Shown in pieces: positions 1-7,989 of a stretch of 16,368 bases of DNA. The position numbers were made by a program, and so were the translations under genes. The DNA is taken from positions 1-16,368 of the forward strand of contig JAXIUW010003342.1 of NCBI GenBank assembly GCA_035591015.1. Reading direction: 5' to 3'. Position 1 is the stretch's first letter; each line of letters begins with the position of its first letter. A model generated the notes under the pieces. The model searched no databases and was not told the DNA's origin. It saw only the letters and a program-made list of their open reading frames with translations. This DNA comes from Cephalothrix simula. Lineage: Eukaryota > Nemertea > Palaeonemertea > Archinemertea > Cephalotrichidae.

Positions 1-1138
1 ATAAACATTTCAAGCAAAATCACCGGGCATGTTCAAAACCCATATTTCCAAAATAGTTAGTGATATTGTATTAATAATGGCATCGAAATTTTGTACCCAA
101 GCCTCAAATAGCATTTGGTTATTTTTTACCATGAATGCCTCAAATTGGTGCATTCTTGTTTTTACTAGTGCAATGGTGCTATGTATAGGATTTTATTGGT
201 GCAACCAATCTTTTAAAGAACCCTTAGAAAATCACTTATGGTCTTATGGTCACTTATTGTTTTGAGTTTCATCAAATTCAATAAATTGATTTATTTGCTT
301 GGACTTGAACACTGTTCTCAAACGAAAATCATACAGTCTTTCAATTTAAAGTATCGATTTTTCCACCATCTGCTTTGGTACAATTACTATCGGTATTATC
401 AGGAAAAAATGTCACAAAATATATATTCAAAGATCTATACTGATTGTTATTCTTTTTATCATTATTCAATCAAAAAAAAAAGATAAAAATTATCATTATT
501 TATACATAGGTTTTAGTTTAATGTTTGCCAGCTTTCAATCAATGCTCATTACGCTGCAAAATGTTTTATATAATTGTATCATTAGATTGATGCAAAAACA
601 TTGATTGATACTTGATCGATTTTGTTCATTTGGCGCCATTCATTGTTTGATCGAATCTAGATTTATGATCGAAACATTGTCGCCAAGATCAACATGCCCT
701 GAATGGCAAAGGATGCCTCCTGGATAGCATTTCACGAATTGAATAATTATTCTTCCTAGCATGCTTTATCACTTTCTTTCTGATCCACATGCCACATCTC
801 TCACACTCTCACATAAAGTTTCAGTAAACTGCTTTGGCGTTTGGCTATAGAATATTTGACTCCCCTAATCAGGGTGAGAACTGATCAAAAACATACAGAT
901 GCCTGCGAAAATATTATTTCACGTACTCTTAGCAGACTATAGGATGGCCTAATAGGCTTCTTAAACACGTGGTGTCTATCAAAATTGGAGGTTGAAGTAA
1001 TCATTTCTTTCTTTTTATAAACTATTTGACCCCGAATTTTTCCTCATGCCGATTCAGGTATCTGAACATCATCACGTAAAAGTGGCCTCTCTACTCTTTG
1101 TTTTGCATTTGAGGGTTTTTTTACTTGAAAAAGGGGTA

Positions 1139-1222
1139 GTCAACACCTGTATTTATGGTTTAATGTTGCCAAAATGTTATGACTATCGGTTTACATAATT
1201 TTCCAATCCCAAAAATAGTGAT
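1139..1222. repeat. Diverged direct repeat, copy 1 (partner 1537-1612)
   Basis: This stretch shares a run of matching blocks with 1537-1612, in the same order and orientation. The blocks are GTCAA-ACCTGTAT, GGTTTAATGTT, CTATCGGTT-ACA and a C-rich stretch followed by AATA-TGAT. Insertions and substitutions separate the blocks, so the duplication or repeat family is old. It carries no coding signal and lies in presumed intron. Confidence 0.6.
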
Positions 1223-1290
1223 ATAAAAACTTCTAGAAATATTACAAATGAATTTAAAATGAAAATGATAATGAAATAAATGATTTACAA

Positions 1291-1382
1291 TTAACGGGCT
1301 AAATAGCAATCAATGCTAATAGCTTACATAAAAATATATTACCCGTACGGAGGGGGAACGCCCGCTCCTGATTGCCCGTTAA
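1291..1382. repeat. Short TTAA-bounded inverted repeat element
   Basis: The segment starts with TTAACGGGC (1291-1299) and ends with its exact reverse complement GCCCGTTAA (1374-1382), so both ends carry TTAA. About 74 bases lie between the arms. TTAA is the target site duplicated by piggyBac-type transposons, so this could be a tiny non-autonomous derivative. A 9-base repeat can also arise by chance in a long intron, so the call is tentative. Confidence 0.35.
1345..1370. repeat. GTACGGAGGGG repeat, copy 1 (partner 2000-2024)
   Basis: The block GTACGGAGGGGG-AACGCCC-CCTG recurs at 2000-2024 with one indel and two substitutions. It is markedly more GC-rich than its surroundings. The two copies lie about 655 bases apart, and the repeats at 1139 and 1537 precede them in the same order, so both could belong to one longer, broken duplication. 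Confidence 0.55.
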
Positions 1383-1536
1383 CAGGTCAGTTCGTTATTG
1401 TTCGTGTCGATAGACAAAAATACCCTGTCTTCAGTCTTCACTGTGACGTCCAATCAGAAGCCCCGAATGAATTTTTGTTATGAACGTAATGATACCTGAT
1501 GATAAAGGCAACTTCCATGTAAAAAAAACTAAGAAT

Positions 1537-1612
1537 GTCAATACCTGTATCTAAGGTTTAATGTTATATAGCTATCGGTTCACAAAGTATTTCCCACCCC
1601 AATAAATAATGA
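1537..1612. repeat. Diverged direct repeat, copy 2 (partner 1139-1222)
   Basis: This is the second copy of the repeat described at 1139-1222, about 398 bases downstream. The shared blocks run in the same order, with the interval between GTTTAATGTT and CTATCGGTT shortened. It could be two insertions of one repeat family or a segmental duplication. Sequence alone does not decide. Confidence 0.6.
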
Positions 1613-1999
1613 TGAACACCGTAATCACTCTGGTATGTGATTAGGCCCGAAAGAACTTTTGTTGAAGGCAAGAGGCCTCGATAAAAAATCTTATGTTTAC
1701 AAAATTTGCCAAAAGTAAAAAAAAAACTTTCCTAAGGTATTCATTTGGGGCAGAAGGCAGTTTACTTTTTGTCAACATACATGGCTTATTACCGCTTTTC
1801 GTCATTTCCATATAATAATAAAAAAAGGCCTCTAAAATGTTAGTTATGGGGGACTTAAACCTATGAAAAAGGTAGAAAAGTAGATTTACAGATAGAAAAA
1901 ATGAATAACAAGTAAATGAATGGGATACATATAAGTTATTCCATCTATGACCAAATATAAATGTTGTTATTTAACAATCGCATTTTGCCATAAAGGTAC

Positions 2000-2024
2000 G
2001 TACGGAGGGGAACGCCCACACCTG
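2000..2024. repeat. GTACGGAGGGG repeat, copy 2 (partner 1345-1370)
   Basis: Second copy of the GC-rich block at 1345-1370. It lies about 130 bases upstream of the DSL exon, within the presumed intron. Confidence 0.55.
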
Positions 2025-2156
2025 CACAACAAGATCCGTGCAGTTTCGTTTAAATCGTTAATCGAAAATCTAGTCCTAAGTACGTTCCGGTCGTTAAATA
2101 TGGGGGCTATTCCACTAATCTCTTTTTGACTAATGACGTCTTCATTTTATTTACAG

Positions 2157-2420
2157 ATAGTCCACGAGAACTGATATTGCGCTTAAAAAATAGCACTAGT
2201 TTAGCAGTTGGAAAAGATTGGAAAAAACTATCTCACCGAAGTATGGGTGCTGAAGCAACGTTAAATTACGAATATAGAGTTGTTTGTGATACATATTATT
2301 ATGGTGCCGAATGTAAGACACACTGTAAACCTCGAAATGATCTCCTTGGGCATTGGTATTGCAATGAGAAAGGTGAAAAAGTCTGTAGACAAGGTTGGCA
2401 AGGATCCTATTGTGATAAAG
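2157..2420 (+). CDS. Dl: Delta (Notch ligand) exon: DSL domain
   Basis: This internal exon encodes the receptor-binding DSL domain of a Delta-type Notch ligand, a single-pass membrane protein that activates Notch on neighbouring cells. The frame opens after a TTTACAG acceptor with two bases of a split codon and ends one base into a codon before GTAAGG. The first third (starting SPRELILRL) corresponds to the end of the N-terminal MNLL/C2-like region and carries an N-S-T glycosylation sequon. The DSL domain runs from about 2219 to 2413. It has the six expected cysteines, the VVCDTYYYG signature, a PR-D-GH-YC core and a terminal GWQGSYC. No ATG in this exon is a credible start, because the domain is already under way. 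The split lysine/alanine junction leads directly into EGF1 at 5730. Delta is favoured over Serrate/Jagged because only eight EGF repeats and no cysteine-rich von Willebrand C-like region follow. Confidence 0.95.
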
Positions 2421-4517
2421 GTAAGGTTCGATCTATCAATCGATCTGTTGATTGATTGATGAATATGTACTGATATCAAGATAGCTTTCATTTCTTGAAA
2501 GTGTTTTAGTGGCTGACAGTGTCGCCTTGTTTACCTGACATTGAAATTAATTGATATTTACCTTGGATTATTATTAATCTAGTAATTGTACTGAAACGGA
2601 AAACATCCGCGTGTTCCCTGTCAACTACATTGTCTTCAAATATTTATATAAACCCCTTGAACTGTTTGCCTAAGAACCCCCTTAAGGAACGTTCTTCCAA
2701 GTAGCGTGTTACGACTGTTTTGTCCTGTTGGAAAAATATTTATGTCACTTAATGTGTGATGCAACTCGTCTTGAGCTTCCTGGATGCTGCATTTTGTTTG
2801 CAATCAAACGTTATCAAGTATCACTTGCAAAATACACTTGTTTCAAACTTAAGTGTGACATTACGAAGTGAAGTAGACGAGTAGGAAGCCACTTTGCCCG
2901 AGGTGACATCTTCAGTCCGCTGGATAACTTCGTACAATCCTAATTAATAGCTTACTGTGTATGACTATTCTTTCAATGACACCTCTTTCACAACTTTTTA
3001 CGTAACGTAGTTGACGAAATTGCCATTTATGATAGCCTTGGTGACATATGGTTTTCCTGTGGCTAAAGACAGTGTCAGATTGCCTTCTGTTGCCTCTCTT
3101 GTGGTTAGGTTGATAAATCAAATTAATAATTTTACATGCAACCGTATTGAAAAAGGTGTACATACATGCTATGTATACTGAGTCATTTAATTATTTAGAC
3201 TTTATTAAGATCAAAGCGTTGATGACGCCCATTGAGACATTTTGTACCAACGTAGCAATTTCTTCAGTAGCAGTGAACAACGTACATTTAGGTCCCTACT
3301 TATTTTCTTTCCCGCGAAAATGATTCACAGAGTTGTAGGTTCGATTTCCTCGGACCTCGCCTCAGTGGCTTGATATAAAAACAGGGTATTAATATTTGTA
3401 AAAGTGTCAAAAAGTTATGGGCCATTTTAGATTTCATACTATATGAGGGCAGTCTGCTTTCAGATGATGATTTCAGCCTATGCTATCTTTTTTAAGATCA
3501 CAACTTAATCTATCATCATGCTTTTCTTATACATTTACAAGTTCGAAATCATCACTTCCTTCAGGAACTTCTTCTCTGTTTTCTTTTACTGTTATGCACA
3601 CGCTTGATGTATGCATGTCCGATTTATACAATGAACTTTTACGTCTGTGGACTTTAAATTTATCGATAATTCCTATTGAAAGTGTTCGGATTATCAATTA
3701 TATCTGAATGTTTGTAGACAACATCAGATGATTGAAATTCATGTTAAATTCAATCACCTTTACCAGCTCTATTTGCTTATTGCCAAACGATTGGAATCGA
3801 AACAAGAACTGTTTCCTGGTATAGTCCAGAAGAAATTCATTCGGCGATCCGTTTGACATTCAGAAAATGCCAGGTAATTGTAGCATTTTAGTAGCAATAT
3901 GCTCTTTTTTTATTCCAAATTTTAACATCAATTATGGTTTTTTTTATCAGCCTCACTGCCGTAACTCAGTCTACATTAGTTCTACTGACCTAAACTGATC
4001 GATCAATTTACGCGATCAGGTATTGATCCAAACTAAGTAAGTTCTATGAATCAGTTCATCTATATGATAGAATAATATACTTAATTATGAATCTGTAAAC
4101 ATTCTGTATGATCAATCATGTTATAAAATCATTTTGGCCAAAGTCTTGCTAAACTTGATAACTTTTACACCACTTGTTATAGTATCAAACTGTGCTCTTA
4201 ATTCGATCGATTTAGCTTATTCCACTGCAGTGGCTTTTTATTTGATCCGATTATCCTCATTATCTCTGTATAGCTCATCTCTTTCTCCTTGAAAACACTG
4301 GTAAAAAGATCTAAAAAGAGAGGACGAAGTCGAAGCAATCTTTATCTAATCAACCTAATGGTAATAGGAGATTTCCCGCTCAAATTTGTTGCCTCGATAT
4401 TGATAAATTAATGGGGATGTGTTCCTGGAAACATCCTAGGTGGTTGAACGATTCTGATAACTTTTAGGACTCCTTCCAAGATTCCAAGGACATATAAAGT
4501 AGCCTTTAGCTATCCTT

Positions 4518-4544
4518 AATGCCCTCAGGCTGCCTCAGGGCATT
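4518..4544. repeat. Short hairpin in the DSL-EGF1 intron
   Basis: AATGCCCT (4518-4525) pairs exactly with AGGGCATT (4537-4544) across an 11-base loop. It is too short to assign to an element and has no poly-T tail or gene context. Confidence 0.35.
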
Positions 4545-4766
4545 GTCATGGTATGCTGACAGGATGACCTTCGATTCCCTCTCTACTACTTATCAGCTAT
4601 TGATAATTGTTGTGAAAACCATTGGCAAACGATATGATCTAGTGATAGCCATGAGGTTTAATGTCCTTTCAACGGCAGTGGTTATTCACCGCTTGCATTC
4701 CATTGTTTCCTTCGAATAGATTCGAGGCAGCTTTCCCTCCTCAAGGAAATGGAACGTTCACTTTGT

Positions 4767-4856
4767 CTTCTCCTGGACTGGAAATCCAATTTCATCGGAT
4801 TGGTAATTTCTCAATGTGGTTGCAGAAATTAGGGTGGGTTTCCAGTCTAGGAGAAG
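4767..4856. repeat. Inverted repeat, 21-base arms, in the DSL-EGF1 intron
   Basis: The left arm (4767-4787) and right arm (4836-4856) are reverse complements at 19 of 21 positions, around the core CTGGACTGGAAA and its complement. About 48 bases lie between them, and the loop has its own small CCAAT/ATTGG pairing. No target-site duplication is evident. It could be the remnant of a foldback element or a structured intronic RNA. Confidence 0.6.
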
Positions 4857-5729
4857 TATCTGCTAATGTTGCATAGGCTTAACTCGTCGGGGAGGTATAA
4901 AACACAATCCGCCAGGTATTTTTCTACTTTTAATTTGTTGGCAGGTAATATAAATGGTTGAAAAGAAAAATATTTTGAAAGTTACCAAAGCAAGAAACAA
5001 AATAAATGAAAAGAAGCCGTATTGGTTATTTTATAGGCCAGTGAAAAGTTGAAGCGACACAGCCGCCATCTTGTTTTCCGATCTCCCTCTACTTTTATCC
5101 TAGGATGAGGTTGGAGGACCCTCGAGGGACGTATTTTCGGTGTTAGGATGAGCAATGGAAGGATATTTCCGGACCTTCGAGGGCTCTCGGGCCTCGGGGA
5201 AGGGAATGGAACGCTACCGCCGATGTTCAAGTCAAGTCTAGTCTAAAATTATTATTTCTGGTTTCATTGATAAGCTTGAAAACTAAGCTCTTATGGTTAT
5301 CTGACATGTAGAAAGAACATTTTAAAATCTTAAGCACTGACATTTTAAAATGCTATTTTAACTTACAGAAGTTATAAACCTTTGGACCTTTGAAGAACTC
5401 TGCTTCCTAATTTTAGTTCAGTTTAGTTACTGGTATTTTATCTAATTGCTTATAATGTCAAAGATTTGTTTTTATAAACTTCTACGTATGTGACTTCACA
5501 GCTATTGAAGGAGTTGTTTTTGCCTTGAAAGGACATATCGTAATTGATTAATGTGTGGTTACTTTTAATCCATAATTCACATCTGCCTTATATTTGTACC
5601 AAATTTGGTGCTTAAATTTTGATCCTACTTCAATAAACAGGTGCATTACAATATTATAGATGATCCATCTTGTACATTTTTGTACTAATATTAACAGAAA
5701 ATAATATGTAATAATTGTCTCCTTTTCAG

Positions 5730-5790
5730 CTGTATGTCTTCCCGGTTGTGATCCAGTTCACGGTACATGCGATAGGCCGTATCAGTGCAC
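5730..5790 (+). CDS. Dl: Delta exon: first part of EGF repeat 1
   Basis: This small 61-base exon lies between CCTTTTCAG and GTAAGT. It begins with two bases that complete an alanine codon from the DSL exon and ends two bases into a threonine codon. The reading VCLPGCDPVHGTCDRPYQC supplies the first four cysteines of EGF1. Its short, atypical spacing is characteristic of the first EGF repeat next to the DSL domain in Delta and Jagged proteins, where it supports Notch binding. The exon is too short to be found by open-frame length. Reading frame continuity with both neighbours makes it secure. Confidence 0.93.
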
Positions 5791-5891
5791 GTAAGTCTCC
5801 GCAAAAGATTCTAAGTCACACGTAATTTTTCCATGATGGATTTTATCATGTTTAATGTGTGGTTCTTGTGATGTCTTGTTCTTTTTTGCAG
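5791..5891 (+). other. Minimal intron inside EGF1 (101 bases, phase 2)
   Basis: The donor GTAAGT follows the exon directly, and a TTCTTTTTTGCAG acceptor ends at 5891. Removal joins ...QCT to [10 protein letters not shown], completing EGF1. At 101 bases it is one of the two shortest introns here, in contrast with the multi-kilobase neighbours. Confidence 0.92.
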
Positions 5892-6022
5892 ATGCCGTCC
5901 AGGATGGCAGGGCGAATGGTGCGACCAGTGTGTAAAATACCCAGGCTGTCTGCATGGCAAATGTAATCAAGCATTTGAATGCATATGTGACGAAGGTTGG
6001 GGAGGTCTCACCTGTTCTAATG
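5892..6022 (+). CDS. Dl: Delta exon: end of EGF1 and complete EGF2
   Basis: The first base completes a threonine codon. The exon then reads [12 protein letters not shown], closing EGF1, and continues with all of EGF2 ([14 protein letters not shown]... to GWGGLTCSN). The YPGCLHG and GWGGL.C motifs are hallmarks of the second EGF repeat of Delta/Jagged ligands, which is unusually compact. The exon ends one base into a codon before GTACAA, a weak donor. Frame continuity (SN + D + LNYC) into the exon at 6486 supports it strongly. An open frame on the opposite strand over this exon shows no similarity and is taken as a shadow. Confidence 0.93.
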
Positions 6023-6485
6023 GTACAAAAAATTTGCATTGTTGCTTCAACTGCGCGAATTTTAAAGACTTAGAGATTTAAAAAATTTCGCTCAAAAGAA
6101 TACAGTTATTGCTCCAGAACCATGAAGTTTAAATTATTTTAAATTAAAACCTTCACGATTAAAACTGGCGTAAAATCGTTCTTTTATTATATCACTTTTT
6201 ATCCTGGTATAGCCAGGAGCTAAGTGCATTTTTGTCTCCCTTTTATCTCCCGGAACACGCTTAAGATCATCTGGTTATTATCACGCCAGGTTCTAGTTAC
6301 GACTTTGTTTATGTCTGAAATACGGATCCGGGTTGATTAACTTTATAAGAGGAAAGGATTTCTTAAGAAAGTATAGAATTTGAGAAAGGGAACAGCCAGA
6401 ACTATGAGCTGTTCCTTTGCGCGGAAACCCCCACCAATCGTTTGAAATATGGTAAATATTAATGATAATATTATAATTGTTGCAG
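6023..6485 (+). other. Intron between EGF2 and EGF3 exons (463 bases, phase 1)
   Basis: The donor is AATG|GTACAA, lacking the usual +5 G, and the acceptor ATTGTTGCAG ends at 6485. The protein read-through [14 protein letters not shown] matches the conserved Delta junction between EGF2 and EGF3, so the boundaries are well supported despite the weak donor. No other feature stands out. Confidence 0.88.
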
Positions 6486-6667
6486 ATCTCAATTACTGTA
6501 CTCATCACACACCGTGCCAAAATGGCGCAACTTGTCGGAACACTGGCGAGGGTAGTTACACCTGCTCCTGTAGGCCAGGATTTTCGGGTACAAATTGTGA
6601 AGTTGTTAATCACAAAGATAAAGATGATTGCGCTGATAATCCTTGCTTGAATCAAGGTACTTGTGTG
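6486..6667 (+). CDS. Dl: Delta exon: EGF3 and first half of EGF4
   Basis: After a split aspartate codon, this exon encodes EGF3 ([16 protein letters not shown] through GFSGTNC) and the first three cysteines of EGF4 ([15 protein letters not shown]). It ends on a complete codon before GTAAGT at 6668. LNYCTHH at the start of EGF3 is a typical Delta-family sequence. Both repeats have the C-x4-[ST]-C pattern recognised by POFUT1-type O-fucosyltransferase (CQNGATC, CLNQGTC). The ATG at 6449 sometimes open in this frame lies in the intron and is not a start. The frame also runs on past 6667 into the intron but loses all EGF character there. Confidence 0.95.
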
Positions 6668-6780
6668 GTAAGTAGGATGCCAAAGCAGTCCTGGGTTTAT
6701 TTCGCGCCTGAGAATAGCAAGGATTTACTCCCCCCGAAATACCATTTCTAATTTCGATCAATGTTTCATTGGTTTTCTAG
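6668..6780 (+). other. Minimal intron inside EGF4 (113 bases, phase 0)
   Basis: The donor GTAAGT lies directly after CV, and a TTGGTTTTCTAG acceptor ends at 6780. Removal reconstitutes the EGF4 stretch CVDIGRTFQC, which has the correct cysteine spacing. Confidence 0.92.
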
Positions 6781-6994
6781 GACATCGGACGAACATTCCA
6801 GTGTTTATGTAAAAGCGGCTTTCATGGCCGACACTGTCAGAGTAATGCAACGAGTTGCCAGGCAAATCCTTGTACAAATGGTGCTACTTGCCTTGAAAAT
6901 GGCGGGTCATATCTTTGTATGTGTGTTGCTGGTTATATTGGTGTTGACTGTGAAATGGAAGAAGATGAATGTCGTAGTAATCCGTGTAAAAATG
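6781..6994 (+). CDS. Dl: Delta exon: rest of EGF4, EGF5, start of EGF6
   Basis: The exon starts on a whole codon (DIGRTFQCLCKSG), finishes EGF4 with GFHGRHC, encodes all of EGF5 (SCQANPCTNGATC... to GYIGVDC) and starts EGF6 (DECRSNPCKN). It ends one base into a glycine codon before GTAAGT. EGF4 carries the calcium-binding/hydroxylation pattern C-x-D-x4-F-x-C once joined. EGF5 has E in place of D at that site, so it may not be hydroxylated. EGF5 has an O-fucose consensus (CTNGATC), and N-A-T just before it is an N-glycosylation sequon. EGF6 contains CRSNPC, an O-glucose consensus. An ATG-led frame over the same bases (6761-7027) is in another phase and is not the real protein. Confidence 0.95.
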
Positions 6995-7791
6995 GTAAGT
7001 TTGATTATGATTGGTTTAGAAGCATGACGTCATTTGGGTTTCCTTAGCAACTAGCTGTGTATAAAAACAAACCGCTATACATTTTTTGATAAAATGAATG
7101 TTTGATAAAAATCTTCACTAATTATTTTCATACCCAGTCATACCGTATCAATTATGGATACGCTTGTTGAGAACGTGGTTTTTTTCGTTTGTATTTTGCT
7201 TCTTTTCTCGATATTATCACGTTCACATAGGTTAACACGGTAACTTTGCTTCAAAAGTGATAAGTAAACTTGGCTATTGAATGGCAATCAACACATTGTT
7301 GAAATTGATTAAAATCTCATGCTTTTTGTCTTATTTGTCCTCATTGATTTTGGTGTGTTCCATGAGTTATTTTGATTAGACATTGAATGCATTATTGAAA
7401 CATTAAAACAATATTTGTGTTTAATTGATTAATCTAATAGTAATTCAAAAATTAGTAACAGCAACTGAAATTATGGATTTTATACGTTTCTATTATCAAA
7501 CTCAAATGGCAAAATCTGCTCAAATTCGTTGTTAAAGGCCTGGAAATTGATTACTAATGCAAGTGCCTGGCTTTTTGACACCTTTATCTGATCTATTTAT
7601 CTAGTTTTTGAAAAAGTACGTTTCATTCAAAAAAGCTATAAAATTGTCACATAAATTAGCGATTTTAATGAATAAACAGCTGATTATTTTTTAATCTGAT
7701 AGTACTAATCAATTATTAAAAAACGTTTAAAAATTATGCAGGCCGTTTGTGTTTCAATGATATACCTTGATACCTTGTACAAAGCCCATAA

Positions 7792-7856
7792 ATAGGAGTT
7801 AGTTTTAAAGGAACTTTGGTTTTCATTGAAAAAATTTGATCAGATTGTAAATGAAA
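7792..7856. repeat. Diverged direct repeat, copy 1 (partner 7931-7989)
   Basis: The segment ATAGGAGTT-GTTTTA-AGGAACTTT-GTTTTCATTG followed by AAAAAATTTGAT...GATTGTAAATGAAA is repeated at 7931-7989 with few changes and one deletion of about 5 bases. The offset between copies is 139 bases. This looks like a local tandem duplication within the EGF6 intron. Confidence 0.7.
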
Positions 7857-7930
7857 CTAATTTTACAGGGCTATTGTGGTACATAATGTCCAAGGCCTAA
7901 AGATGGCTTGCAAGAGCCCGTTTTACTTAT

Positions 7931-7989
7931 ATAGGAGTTTGTTTTAGAGGAACTTTCGTTTCATTGAAAAAATTTGATTGTAAATGAAA
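7931..7989. repeat. Diverged direct repeat, copy 2 (partner 7792-7856)
   Basis: Second copy of the 7792-7856 unit, shortened between TTTGAT and TGTAAATGAAA. The AAAGCCC/GAGCCCG bases just before each ATAGGAG may also be shared, so the unit could be slightly longer on the left. Confidence 0.7.

Larger units (their letters stand above)
1..2156. other. Non-coding region upstream of the DSL exon (probably intron)
   Basis: No convincing exon is visible here. The sequence is AT-rich, and the open frames are short and lack recognisable domains. The following exon opens with two bases of a split codon after a TTTACAG acceptor, so at least the 3' part must be a phase 1 intron of the Delta gene. I looked for the conserved WPGTF-like end of the MNLL domain, which should lie just upstream of the DSL domain, and did not see it. 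The N-terminal exons are therefore probably outside the window. Diverged direct repeats and a small TTAA-bounded inverted repeat occur here and are listed separately. Confidence 0.6.
2421..5729 (+). other. Intron between DSL and EGF1 exons (3309 bases, phase 1)
   Basis: The donor is AAAG|GTAAGG at 2421 and the acceptor CCTTTTCAG ends at 5729. Joining the flanking exons restores a continuous DSL-to-EGF1 reading with no missing residues, so no exon is expected inside. The open frames inside (for example near 3480, 4519 and 4982) show no domain similarity and I treat them as chance. A 91-base hairpin and a short palindrome occur within it. Confidence 0.85.

Noticed and set aside
29-486. Two overlapping open frames at the window start, one rich in hydrophobic residues
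   Set aside because: No domain, low-complexity AT-rich codons, no consistent splice sites, and the ATG context is unremarkable.
3338-3349. GGTTCGATTTCC, resembling a tRNA/SINE B-box
   Set aside because: No convincing A-box lies at the proper distance upstream, and no cloverleaf can be drawn. An A-box-like word lies on the wrong side.
4661-4876. Plus-strand frame containing a GTFTLSSPG-like stretch, considered as a missing N-terminal Delta exon
   Set aside because: It lies downstream of the DSL exon in an intron with perfect frame continuity around it, lacks other MNLL-domain features, and coincides with the 4767-4856 inverted repeat.
5782-6039. Minus-strand open frame of 85 residues over the EGF1-EGF2 exons
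   Set aside because: It lies opposite well-supported Delta exons and the intron between them, and has no motif of its own.
6293-6655. Minus-strand open frame of 120 residues
   Set aside because: It overlaps the EGF3/EGF4 exon in antisense. Its openness reflects the coding composition of the real strand.
6761-7027. Plus-strand 88-residue open frame with a hydrophobic middle, looking like a membrane protein
   Set aside because: It is the wrong phase of the EGF4-EGF6 exon. The phase joined to the neighbouring exons gives perfect EGF cysteine spacing.
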